NCBI GenBank assembly: GCA_002841375.1
Contig: PGZO01000006.1
Location: forward strand, 62,001-126,000
Direction of reading: 5' to 3'
From: Firmicutes bacterium HGW-Firmicutes-7
Lineage (GTDB): Bacteria; Bacillota; Clostridia; Lachnospirales; Vallitaleaceae
Length of the DNA stretch: 64,000 nt
Under the pieces are notes generated by a model that worked only from the letters and a program-made list of their open reading frames with translations, searched no databases and was not told the origin of the DNA. Below are positions 26,013-35,189 of this stretch, piece after piece. The position numbers and the translations under genes are program-made. How positions within the stretch are numbered: position 1 is the stretch's first letter; each line of letters starts with the position of its first letter.

Positions 26013-26092
26013 AGCACATTCTCCTTTTAATTTAAATGAATTTTTTATTATAAATATCAAACAAAATCAAACACATCTTAATATATTTACTA

Positions 26093-27079
26093 TCAAGATT
26101 TTGCTAATATTTTTTTCTTTAAAGATTCAAGACTTAATCTATTTCCCTTCAGAGCCATATCTAGCATAACTGCTAAGACAAGTACAACACCTTTAATGAT
26201 GTATTGGTAAAATGGATCGACCCCTATAAGATTTAAGCCATTAGACAGCACCCCAACAATCATTGCACCGATAAAAGTTCCAATTATCGTTCCTTCACCA
26301 CCAGCTGTACTTACACCACCTAAGAAAACCGCAATGATAACGTCAAACTCAAATCCAGCGCCAATTTGTGGATTGCCAGAGGTCAGACGGGAAGCCATGA
26401 TTGTCCCGCTTAGGCCCGTTAGCAATCCTGTAATAACATACAGAGAAATCATCACTTTTGATACTGAGATACCTGATAATCTGGCAGTTTCTCTGTTACC
26501 TCCAATAGCATATGTATATTTTCCTAACAAGGTTTTGCTTAATACAAAATGGAAGAATATATAAATTAAAATCATAATAATAACAGGTATTGGAATAGGA
26601 CCAATATAACCTCTTCCTAAAACATTAAAGTTCACTGGAAGACCATTTGCAACAGTTGAACCCCCAGCTAATAAATAAGCAACTCCCCTTACCGCATACA
26701 TGCTTCCTAAAGTTGCTATAACCGGATTAATTTTAGCTCCTACTATCATAGCAGCATTTATGCAACCAACCATACCTCCAACAAGTATCGCAATGAGAAA
26801 TGCAGGAAATAAATGCATACCTCCTTGAACCAGTTTAGCAAATACAACTCCTGACAAGGCTATGGTACTACCAACAGAAATATCTAATCCCGTTGTGATC
26901 ATAATAAAGGTTGCACCTGCTGCCGTAATTGCTACCATACTTTGTTGTCTCAAGATATTACTAATATTGACATAAGTTAAAAATTCTTTATTCATCATTG
27001 AAAACACAAAACACAAACCCACTAGAATGCCAATAATCATAAATCGTTGTAAATTAGTAGCATTAATTTTTTTACTCAT
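26093..27079 (-). CDS. Sugar ABC transporter permease (RbsC-like)
   Basis: About 328 residues with eight to ten membrane helices and the RbsC signatures GLDISVGSTIALSGVVFA and ATLGSMYAVRGVAYLLAGG, and GGVSTAGGEGTIIGTFIGA near the end. The ATG at 27079 follows TTGGAGG and begins two bases after the ATPase stop (27081), so the genes are coupled. It forms the homodimeric channel for the importer. Confidence 0.93.
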   Translation of the reverse strand: MSKKINATNLQRFMIIGILVGLCFVFSMMNKEFLTYVNISNILRQQSMVAITAAGATFIMITTGLDISVGSTIALSGVVFAKLVQGGMHLFPAFLIAILVGGMVGCINAAMIVGAKINPVIATLGSMYAVRGVAYLLAGGSTVANGLPVNFNVLGRGYIGPIPIPVIIMILIYIFFHFVLSKTLLGKYTYAIGGNRETARLSGISVSKVMISLYVITGLLTGLSGTIMASRLTSGNPQIGAGFEFDVIIAVFLGGVSTAGGEGTIIGTFIGAMIVGVLSNGLNLIGVDPFYQYIIKGVVLVLAVMLDMALKGNRLSLESLKKKILAKS

Positions 27080-27080
27080 T

Positions 27081-28568
27081 TCAAAATCCTCCAACTGATA
27101 ATTTCATAATTTCTACTTGATTTGCTTCTTTACCATTTATTGTACCCGCTAATCGCCCATTACACATGATCATAATTTCATCACAGATACCAAGTAACTC
27201 GGGTAATTCAGAGGAAAACAGTAACACTGCTTTTCCAATTTTTGTCAAATTATTTATAATTTCATAAATTTCACTTTTAGCACCAATATCAATACCTCTT
27301 GTTGGTTCATCCAATAAAAATACATCCGCCTCGGTAGCAAGCCATTTCCCAATAATTGCTTTCTGTTGATTACCACCACTAAGAAGTCTAATCTGTTGCT
27401 CTGAACTTGGTGTTTTGATATTGATATCTTTTATGTACTTTTTAGCAAGCTGTTGATCACTCCTTTTGCTAATGATAGACCATTTTGATATTCTCTTACT
27501 GATAACTAAGGAAATGTTTTCTCTCACAGTCATCTTACCTACAATCCCTTGGGTTCTTCTTTCTTCTGGAAGTAATGCAATACCATTGCTAATAGCATCT
27601 TTAGGGTTTTTCAATTCAATCTTTCTTCCCTTTAACGTAATTTCACCAGAAGTTATTGGGTTATCACCAAATAGCGCTCTTGCTAGCTCAGTTTTTCCAG
27701 CACCAGCCAATCCTGATACACCAATCACTTGACCACGTTTAAGTTCAAAGCTGACATCTTTAATCAGTTCATGTGCACATAGATTTTCTACTTTTAATAC
27801 CGTCTCACTAATGCTATGATGTCTTTTAGGAAATGTATCTTCTATATCTCTTCCTACCATAGATCTAATAATCTCCTCTTCGCAGGTATCTTTTACGATT
27901 AGCTCCCCAGCATTTTTTCCATCTCTAAATACTGTAATGCGATCACCAATCTTAAAGATATCTTCAAATCTATGGGATACATAGAGAAAGGTTACACCTT
28001 CTTCTTTTAAATGCTTAATCATTTTAAATAACTCATGCGTTTCTTTATTTGTTAAAGAAGCTGTTGGTTCGTCCATTACGATGATTTTTGAATGTTGGGA
28101 TAACGCCTTTGCAATAAGCATCATCTGTTTCTGACAAACAGATAAATCTTTAACAATGCTATTATACGATATATCTATATCTAATTTTGACAAAATATCT
28201 TTAACACGCTGGATATTTTCTTTCTTATCCACAATGCCAGCATGGGATGATTCAAACCCTAGTGTCATATTTTCTTCTACTGTTAACGCATTGACAACAC
28301 TTAGTTCTTGGAATATAAAGCTAATACCATTCGCATACGCATCATGAGGCTTATTGATATGAACTTGTCTCTCATCTATTAGTATCTTTCCTTCATCCAT
28401 CTCAATTAACCCTGCTAGTATATTAATGATGGTCGATTTACCTGCACCGTTTTCTCCCATTAAGCAATGTACTTCTCCGGCCTTCACTTTTAATGATACA
28501 TCCTGAAGTGCTTTTACACCTGGGAAAAACTTACTAATACCATCCATTTCCAAAACATATTTACTCAC
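27081..28568 (-). CDS. Sugar ABC transporter ATP-binding protein (RbsA/MglA-like, two ABC domains)
   Basis: 495 residues with two ABC domains. Domain 1: Walker A GENGAGKST, signature LSVCQKQMMLIAKAL, Walker B IIVMDEPTASLT. Domain 2: a variant P-loop GLAGAGKTE, signature LSGGNQQKAIIGKWL, and VFLLDEPTRGIDIGAK. This tandem form is specific to the carbohydrate CUT2 class. The start is GTG (28568) after AAGGAG. It sits between the ROK kinase and permease genes. Confidence 0.95.
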   Translation of the reverse strand: MSKYVLEMDGISKFFPGVKALQDVSLKVKAGEVHCLMGENGAGKSTIINILAGLIEMDEGKILIDERQVHINKPHDAYANGISFIFQELSVVNALTVEENMTLGFESSHAGIVDKKENIQRVKDILSKLDIDISYNSIVKDLSVCQKQMMLIAKALSQHSKIIVMDEPTASLTNKETHELFKMIKHLKEEGVTFLYVSHRFEDIFKIGDRITVFRDGKNAGELIVKDTCEEEIIRSMVGRDIEDTFPKRHHSISETVLKVENLCAHELIKDVSFELKRGQVIGVSGLAGAGKTELARALFGDNPITSGEITLKGRKIELKNPKDAISNGIALLPEERRTQGIVGKMTVRENISLVISKRISKWSIISKRSDQQLAKKYIKDINIKTPSSEQQIRLLSGGNQQKAIIGKWLATEADVFLLDEPTRGIDIGAKSEIYEIINNLTKIGKAVLLFSSELPELLGICDEIMIMCNGRLAGTINGKEANQVEIMKLSVGGF

Positions 28569-28677
28569 AATCTCACTCCTTTGCTACATTTTCAAATTTG
28601 TTATCTCACTATTACAATACACGACTCTTCCTTTTATTAAAATACACATATCTGTGTATTAAGCATATACATTTTTG

Positions 28678-29583
28678 CTATATATTTTTTAACAACCATG
28701 CTGCAGCCCCTATAATTGAACTCTTTGAAAGCCGTTCAGATATTTCTATTGGAATATTTTTATTCTCCATTTTTTGGAGCATGTCATTTTTGAATAATGG
28801 ATAGGCCTTTGAAATGCCTCCACCGAAAACAATGACTTTAGGGTTAAAAGGAATAACATACTGATTGATGACTTCACCAAGATCAGTTCCATAATCTTCA
28901 AAAATTTTCTTACAGCGTTCGTCACCTGCTAGGGCTTTTGCCCCTATCGATTCAACAGACATTTTTTCTTCAAGTTCATAAACCTGTGCGCTTGATATAA
29001 TAGCCCTAATTGAAATATAGTCATCTACAATGCTTTGCCTAAAAGGTTTATCAAAAATCATGTATACTTCTTGATCATCACCATCCATAATAAAATTTCC
29101 ATCATCGTTAATTAACGATGATCCACACCCCGTCCCTAATGTGATGTAGGCACTTTTCTGATGATTCCCTTTCCCTTTATAAAATTCCCCTAAGGCAAAA
29201 GCACTTGCATCGTTAATAAAGGCCGACTTCATTCGGATTATTGGTGGAACACTGACCATCCTATGGTTTATTTCACTTATAAAATTGACATTAAAAATTG
29301 CATCATATTTTCCTATACCCTGCATAAGACTTATACCTTCTTGGTAATTAAAAGGACCTGGAAAGCCATAACCAATGCCTAGGCATTCACCTCCTATTTC
29401 AATAATCTTACCGTACAGATTCATAATAATTGATGCAAAGTTATCAAATATACTGTCTGAGGATGCATTCGACCTGGCTGGAAATTCATGTATTTGATCT
29501 TCATAAATATACAAGGAATCGGTTACAATCCCAGCCTTAATACTAGAGCCCCCAACATCAATAGCAATGATATAATTATTCAT
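28678..29583 (-). CDS. ROK-family sugar kinase
   Basis: 301 residues. AIDVGGSSIKAGIV at the N-terminus is the phosphate-1 ATP motif; GIGYGFPGPF and ITLGTGCGSSLI are the sugar/ATP-binding loops, and VIFGGGISKA is the adenosine motif. The catalytic Asp lies in FINDASAFALGEF. The usual ROK zinc motif (CGxxGCxE) is absent, as in some glucokinase/allokinase-like members. It would phosphorylate the hexose brought in by the ABC importer. AAAGGAG precedes the ATG. Confidence 0.9.
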   Translation of the reverse strand: MNNYIIAIDVGGSSIKAGIVTDSLYIYEDQIHEFPARSNASSDSIFDNFASIIMNLYGKIIEIGGECLGIGYGFPGPFNYQEGISLMQGIGKYDAIFNVNFISEINHRMVSVPPIIRMKSAFINDASAFALGEFYKGKGNHQKSAYITLGTGCGSSLINDDGNFIMDGDDQEVYMIFDKPFRQSIVDDYISIRAIISSAQVYELEEKMSVESIGAKALAGDERCKKIFEDYGTDLGEVINQYVIPFNPKVIVFGGGISKAYPLFKNDMLQKMENKNIPIEISERLSKSSIIGAAAWLLKNI

Positions 29584-29596
29584 AATTGGCTCTCCT

Positions 29597-31369
29597 TTAT
29601 ATTCTGACGTATGCTTTTATCGTTGCAATCTGCTGACCTTCACTCAGACCATAGGGTGCAATAGAGTAGAGACCAATATTGGCAGGAATAATAAATGTTT
29701 CTGCGTAATGTACAACGAATGGTTCAAACCTATTGGATGGACTTTTTACAATAGCCTCTTCACCTTGGATTAAGTTCAGGACATTAACGCTACCATTTGT
29801 ATCATGCTCAACTTGCTTTTCAAACCAATGCCGTCTTGTTTCAATAAATTCAAGTTCATGAAGACCCGTTCTTTCTTCAATCCAACCTGCTCCTTGAGAA
29901 ATTACTTCAACATGATTGATCAAGTTTTTTTCTACCCACGCTGTGTCCCTATCCCACTGAATGACATTCTTGCCATGAGCGATATTAATTGGACGCGGTA
30001 GCCCATCCGTGCCGAGCCTACCCCAATCCCATAATTTAAAGGTAAAAATATATGGGGTTGAACTGATTTCTAAAACCATAGCGTTTTTGCCAGAACAATG
30101 AACTGTTCCTGCCGGAATTAAAATATGATCATGTTTTTTTACACTAAATTTATTAACAAAATGATCTGCATCAAATGCACCATCACCCTTTTGCGCTACT
30201 TCTAGGCTATTGATCATTAATTCTGGTTGAATATTTTCTTTGACACCTAAATATACATGGGCATCTTCCTTAGCATCTAAAAAATAATAACTCTCATCTT
30301 GAGTATAATGCATCCCAAATTCTTGTTGGATGTATTCGGTTAATGGATGCACTTGAAGACTTAAATTGCCTCCTTCCATGGTATCTAGAAAATCAAATCT
30401 AATTGGAAACTCCGTGCCAAATCTAGCATACACTTTTTCACCTAGTAGCTCTTTTGGGTATTCAAATACCAAATTAATAGAGGGTATTTCAAATATTTCA
30501 TTCCCAAACTTAAGATTGAGACTGTTTTCTTCTGGCACACAATCAAAGCACCAAGCAAAATTTTCTTTTGACTGATCCAAATCACAAACCTCTTTCATCC
30601 ACTGCCCACCCCATGGTCCTGGATCGAAAAACGGCACCACTCTAAAAGGTTGATGGATTGCAATTTGAAGTCCATCCATTAATCCTTTTAGAGGTATCAT
30701 TTTAGGTGACTTTTCAATTACAGTATCTAAAATATAATCTGATAAATGAATGATTGCTTGCTTATGGCGATCTAATACCCTCCAATCAAGAAAAAAGGCG
30801 CGTTTATATTTTCTATGAAAGTCAAGTTCAAAATCCTTTGAACCGATATTTGTTACTTGATTCATTCGCATTCTATTTTGTATTTCCCATCTTGGCATAT
30901 CCCCATATATGAGCAAATCATATTTTCCCACAAAAGAGGCACCCATACCAAAAATAATAACGATATCATTTTTGATAGCATATACTTCATCTTCTATTTG
31001 TTTAAGTACTTTCTTGTCAAAAAACTCAATCAACTTATGCGTAGATAACACACCAAAAATTCTATCTTCAGTAATGTTACCTTTAAAGTAATCATCTATG
31101 TCCTCACTTTTTTTTAATGCTCTGCTCATATCAATAATACTCACAGAATTTTCTGTATACTGATTCAGCCGAATCAAAAGATTGTTTACGAGGGGTTCTA
31201 AATTGACACCCTGGTATGCGTCAATAGCGATAATAAATTTAACTTGATCTTTACGTTTAATTTCTTGATAAATTTTCAAACAGATCTCTTCATAGCCACA
31301 AAAAATACGATCATTATTCCCATCAACCTGAATGTACGGTTTCTTATCATAGTTTGGTTTTCTTAACAT
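29597..31369 (-). CDS. Class I phosphomannose isomerase fused to a degenerate kinase-like N-terminal domain
   Basis: About 590 residues, nearly twice the length of a bacterial ManA. Residues ~240-590 are the isomerase: a cupin core with zinc-binding QVHP (in GNLSLQVHPLTEY) and IPAGTVHCSG, plus GGQWMKEVCDL. Residues ~1-220 resemble a uridine-kinase-like P-loop fold (FIIAIDAYQGVNLEPLVNNL, then IVIIFGMGASFV, DLLIYGDMPRWEIQNRM), but the GxxxxGK(S/T) loop is missing. Such fusions occur in other Firmicutes; the N-terminal domain may be regulatory or bind a sugar phosphate. It is the first gene of the hexose operon; ATG at 31369 after AGAAGG. Confidence 0.85.
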   Translation of the reverse strand: MLRKPNYDKKPYIQVDGNNDRIFCGYEEICLKIYQEIKRKDQVKFIIAIDAYQGVNLEPLVNNLLIRLNQYTENSVSIIDMSRALKKSEDIDDYFKGNITEDRIFGVLSTHKLIEFFDKKVLKQIEDEVYAIKNDIVIIFGMGASFVGKYDLLIYGDMPRWEIQNRMRMNQVTNIGSKDFELDFHRKYKRAFFLDWRVLDRHKQAIIHLSDYILDTVIEKSPKMIPLKGLMDGLQIAIHQPFRVVPFFDPGPWGGQWMKEVCDLDQSKENFAWCFDCVPEENSLNLKFGNEIFEIPSINLVFEYPKELLGEKVYARFGTEFPIRFDFLDTMEGGNLSLQVHPLTEYIQQEFGMHYTQDESYYFLDAKEDAHVYLGVKENIQPELMINSLEVAQKGDGAFDADHFVNKFSVKKHDHILIPAGTVHCSGKNAMVLEISSTPYIFTFKLWDWGRLGTDGLPRPINIAHGKNVIQWDRDTAWVEKNLINHVEVISQGAGWIEERTGLHELEFIETRRHWFEKQVEHDTNGSVNVLNLIQGEEAIVKSPSNRFEPFVVHYAETFIIPANIGLYSIAPYGLSEGQQIATIKAYVRI

Positions 31370-31561
31370 AAATTTACCTTCTTTCAAAAAATAATTTACA
31401 ATTATATATCTCTTGTAAGTATACGGAATAACTCAAACAAAGAAAATGCACATATTTGTGTAGTTTAGATATCCTATTTTGCTTAGGTTGAATTCAAAGA
31501 TTTCCTATGCTATACTAAATACGTACATTCTTTCAAAAATATCTCACGATTGGATAAACAA

Positions 31562-33400
31562 ATGATTAAATTTTCCTTTAATACAAAACTTCTCGTTGGT
31601 CTAACCTTGATTATATTTGTCATATTTTTGACTTTATTTCTTATTTTTTACAAATATTATTCAGATACATCCTTAGAGAATGAGTATTCAAAATTAAGTC
31701 ATTCTACCGAAAGTGTCTCATCACATATCGATGAATTATTTAATCAAATGTCCATGGCTGGGTTATATATCTCTAAGAATGATTTCGTTAATGAACTTCT
31801 TGTAAATATCCTCAAAGAAGACATCTCCTCCTATGACATGATTAAAAACTCTGGCCAAATTAGAGACCAACTCAAAATACTCACCTATAGCTTTCCTAAC
31901 GCTACAAATGTTGTACTCTTTAACGCAAACCGTAATTTTTATTTCCATTCTGGACTCACTGATCATGACGAAGAAGTTTCAAGACGTATGAATGATCTTG
32001 ACTGGTACAATAGTTTAATACCGGAAAAAAATAATTTAAGAATTCTACCTCCTCATCAAGATTTTTGGGTACAAATTAAAAGGCCAGTCATTTCTATCAT
32101 TCGAATAATCGAGTCCAGTTCAGACTTTGATTTTGGCTTGCTTGAATTTGACATTCCCTATTGGAATTTAGAAAACATTTGTACAAGCAATGCCAGTACC
32201 GATACACAAGTATTAATATATAATGAGGATCAGGACTTGATTTATCCATATAAGGAGACTCGTGACTACCAAAAAGTAGTTCAGAAAATAGATCCCGAAA
32301 AACTCTACCAAAATTTCAGCAGTGAAACAGGCTCAATTTTAGTAAACAATAGTCGTTATATATATAGCAAGCATCATTCAGATTTAACAAATTGGACAAC
32401 AGTTTTAATCAACTATCCTAGTGCCTTGATTCAATCGCAAAGATTTTTTCGTATCTTCTTTTTTACATTTAGCATCTTAATATTGATATTGGTAATTTGT
32501 GCTTTTTCATTACTCATCAATCGCCTCACTCGACCACTCAATAATCTGATGGCCCATATAAAAGAAGTTCGTTTAGATCAAATGCACCTTAATCTACCAT
32601 ATGATGGTAATGATGACATCCAATTACTTAATGATTCTTTTAATATTATGTTCAATAATATTAAAGACTCTATCAATGAGCTTTATGAAGGTAAACTCAG
32701 AGAGGTTAATGCGCATTTACTTGCATTACAAGCTCAAATAAATCCTCATTTTATATTCAATACATTAAACGTCATTAGCGCTTCTGCTGAAAAAAATGAC
32801 AACCCTGAAACAGCCATAATTTGCAACCAACTATCCCATATGCTCAGGTATGTGTCCAATTCGAATTTAACATTTGTATCTATATCTGATGAAATTGAGC
32901 ATGTCATTAATTATCTAGATTTAATGAAAACGCATTATACAGATTTTAATCAGCCTGACTTAGTTCACCTAACATACCATATCCAAATACCTACTGAATT
33001 AAGTTCCATAAAAGTACCAAAAATGATTCTTCAGCCTCTCATCGAAAATTCTATTAATCATGGTTTTAAAGACACCATGCCACCTTGGCACGTGAGCATC
33101 ACTGGATGCTATATTTCCGAAAATAACTGGGCAATAACTATTATGGATAACGGTTCTGGTTTCAATAATGAAATTATAGAAGTTCTTCATTACAAAATTA
33201 ATAATTATCAGGAAAATCTAAAAAAAGGTCATTTTAGACAAAACACCGAAATTGGCGGTATGGGCATTATGACAACCTATATGCGACTTAAGATTCATTA
33301 TAAATCGGCTTTTAGCTTTGAATTTAAAAATAACGATTCTAAGGGTGCGTACATTAAACTACAAATCAAGGATTTAGAGGATGATCAAGAATATGATTAA
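31562..33400 (+). CDS. YesM-type sensor histidine kinase
   Basis: About 612 residues. Membrane helix near the N-terminus (LLVGLTLIIFVIFLTLFLIF), an extracellular Cache-like sensor of ~260 residues, second helix (FFFTFSILILILVICAFSLL), HAMP, then His_kinase with H-box LQAQINPHFIFNTLNVISA and HATPase_c with LIENSINHGF and GGMGIMTTYMRL. This is the LytS/YesM class that works with AraC-type regulators to sense extracellular carbohydrate. The frame opens at TTG 31550; ATG 31562 is more likely but neither has a good ribosome site. The divergent sugar operon is the expected target. Confidence 0.92.
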   Translation: MIKFSFNTKLLVGLTLIIFVIFLTLFLIFYKYYSDTSLENEYSKLSHSTESVSSHIDELFNQMSMAGLYISKNDFVNELLVNILKEDISSYDMIKNSGQIRDQLKILTYSFPNATNVVLFNANRNFYFHSGLTDHDEEVSRRMNDLDWYNSLIPEKNNLRILPPHQDFWVQIKRPVISIIRIIESSSDFDFGLLEFDIPYWNLENICTSNASTDTQVLIYNEDQDLIYPYKETRDYQKVVQKIDPEKLYQNFSSETGSILVNNSRYIYSKHHSDLTNWTTVLINYPSALIQSQRFFRIFFFTFSILILILVICAFSLLINRLTRPLNNLMAHIKEVRLDQMHLNLPYDGNDDIQLLNDSFNIMFNNIKDSINELYEGKLREVNAHLLALQAQINPHFIFNTLNVISASAEKNDNPETAIICNQLSHMLRYVSNSNLTFVSISDEIEHVINYLDLMKTHYTDFNQPDLVHLTYHIQIPTELSSIKVPKMILQPLIENSINHGFKDTMPPWHVSITGCYISENNWAITIMDNGSGFNNEIIEVLHYKINNYQENLKKGHFRQNTEIGGMGIMTTYMRLKIHYKSAFSFEFKNNDSKGAYIKLQIKDLEDDQEYD

Positions 33401-34919
33401 AGTATTAATTGTTGAAGATAAAGCTCCTATACTATGGAGTATCAAGAAAAAAGTTCAAAATTTCAGCCCTGATTTCATCATTACAGGTGAAGCATTTAAT
33501 GGTATTGAAGCACTTGAATCTATCAAAAAAAATCAACCCGATATCATTATCACTGATATTCTAATGCCTGTTATGGATGGGCTTAAACTCATTGCAGAAA
33601 TCAATAATATGAATATACAAGTGAAGTTTATTATTATTAGTGGCCATGATGAATTTGAGTTTGCACGCCAGGCAATGAAACTTGGTGTTGATGAGTATTT
33701 ACTCAAACCCATTACACAAGAAGCGCTCAATAAGATACTTGATAAGTTATCAATAGATATTGCACGTCAAAAAAGCAACACCAAGCAAAAACTAATCTCT
33801 GAATTTTTAAGTAAAGAGGTGAACCTTAAAGAATTCGAGCACAATTTTGACGATTATGAATCCTACTATGTCGTACTTATTTGCAGTGGCTCCTACTCCC
33901 ATTACTCATTGAATTATTCTCATCCCCACAATTTTTCAATTTCAGAAGAAGAGCTGCAATTTTTAGTAAGCGAGTTAATTCCCCACAATGTATTTTTTTG
34001 GCCAATATCAACCTCTAAATTAAATGAAATGCTCGGTATTTTTTGTGTCCCAAAAAATACTGAATTTCCACAAAAAGAGGTAGCAGTGTTGCTTTTTAAT
34101 GAACTTGAAAAACAGGCATTTCCTATTACAATCATATTATCTGAGTCCATCAGAAAACTTGAGGATTTGTCCAAGTCCATTTGGTCATTAAGCGACTCCT
34201 TAAGAAAGAAGATAGTATTTGGTCATTCTAGTATTATTATGGATGATCAAATGCCCTCTACTTTATATAAAAAAGATGCGGTTGATATTGAACGTAATTT
34301 GATCCTTGCGTTTAAGGCTAAAGACCGTCAAGCTTTTATGAATGAGCTCTCTCTTTTCATTAACACTTCTTGCAATTTAAGGTATACCCAATTAAAACTT
34401 GAACGACAGCTTAAAAAATACTTAAGTCTTCTAATTGATTTATCAATGGATTTGCAAACCGATGACTATCAATATGATATCGTGGAAATTGTTATGTTTA
34501 ATAATAATTATCCTACTTTGCATGAAAATTTAACTACCTATTTTGGTTTGTTTTTTCAACAACAAATCCAACAATATAGTGTGAAACCGATACACGAGGT
34601 AATTGAACTAGCTGCCACCTATATTGAAGAACATTTCTCAGAGCAAATCACAATTATTGATATCGCTGAAATGTTCAACCTAGAACCCTGCTATCTAAGT
34701 AAGTCTTTTAAGCAACTCAAGCAAATCTCACCTATGAACTACTTAACTCAAAAGCGTATTAACGTTGCAAAAGAGTATATGGCAAAACACCCTTCAATGA
34801 AATTAAAAGAAATTGCTGAAATCGTTGGATACTCTAACCAATACTACTTCAGCCGGATTTTTAAATCTGTAACGGATCAATCTCCATCTGTGTTCAAAGA
34901 TAATTTGACAGATCTTTAA
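33393..34919 (+). CDS. YesN-type response regulator with AraC DNA-binding domain
   Basis: About 508 residues: an N-terminal receiver with the phosphoacceptor in DIIITDILMPVMDGL and Lys in DEYLLKPITQEAL, a poorly conserved middle region, and a C-terminal AraC/XylS double HTH (ITIIDIAEMFNLEPCYLSKSFKQ; LKEIAEIVGYSNQYYFSRIFK). The ATG at 33393 overlaps the kinase 3' end, showing coupling. It should activate the divergent hexose operon when the YesM-type kinase senses the sugar. Confidence 0.93.
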   Translation: MIKVLIVEDKAPILWSIKKKVQNFSPDFIITGEAFNGIEALESIKKNQPDIIITDILMPVMDGLKLIAEINNMNIQVKFIIISGHDEFEFARQAMKLGVDEYLLKPITQEALNKILDKLSIDIARQKSNTKQKLISEFLSKEVNLKEFEHNFDDYESYYVVLICSGSYSHYSLNYSHPHNFSISEEELQFLVSELIPHNVFFWPISTSKLNEMLGIFCVPKNTEFPQKEVAVLLFNELEKQAFPITIILSESIRKLEDLSKSIWSLSDSLRKKIVFGHSSIIMDDQMPSTLYKKDAVDIERNLILAFKAKDRQAFMNELSLFINTSCNLRYTQLKLERQLKKYLSLLIDLSMDLQTDDYQYDIVEIVMFNNNYPTLHENLTTYFGLFFQQQIQQYSVKPIHEVIELAATYIEEHFSEQITIIDIAEMFNLEPCYLSKSFKQLKQISPMNYLTQKRINVAKEYMAKHPSMKLKEIAEIVGYSNQYYFSRIFKSVTDQSPSVFKDNLTDL

Positions 34920-35011
34920 AATTCCCTATCAAGATAAAACTTAAACCTGTTTTCTTATTTATAATTCACTGATATTTTAAATAATACCTTCTATATATTT
35001 GTTCTTAATGA

Positions 35012-35092
35012 ACTGTTTATCAAAGACCCGATTATATATTTTAGTACAAAAAGCTGTAAACAACAGATATTTACCTGTTTTTACAGCTTTTT
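35012..35092. repeat. ~80-bp dispersed repeat with terminator hairpin, copy 1
   Basis: ACTGTTTATCAAAGACCCG leads into TTATATATTTT and a hairpin AAAAAGCTGTAAA (35048-35060) / TTTTTACAGCTTTTT (35078-35092). The whole block recurs at 46874-46955. The hairpin lies between the converging yesN-like and DUF4317 genes and can terminate both. Confidence 0.75.
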
Positions 35093-35093
35093 G

Positions 35094-35157
35094 CGAATAA
35101 TATTCATTTTGCCATCTCCTCTAAATTTATGAGACAGCCTCCAAAAATCCTCTATTC
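35094..35157 (-). repeat. 64-bp remnant homologous to 51541-51605
   Basis: The stretch matches part of the broken recombinase region at about 51541-51605 at roughly 85 percent by eye. On the minus strand it reads DFWRLSHKFRGDGKMNII, against DFWRLSYKLKADGIMKII there. It ends at the hairpin at 35092. Confidence 0.6.
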
Positions 35158-35189
35158 ATTATAGCAGCATAAAGAAAACCACCCTATCT

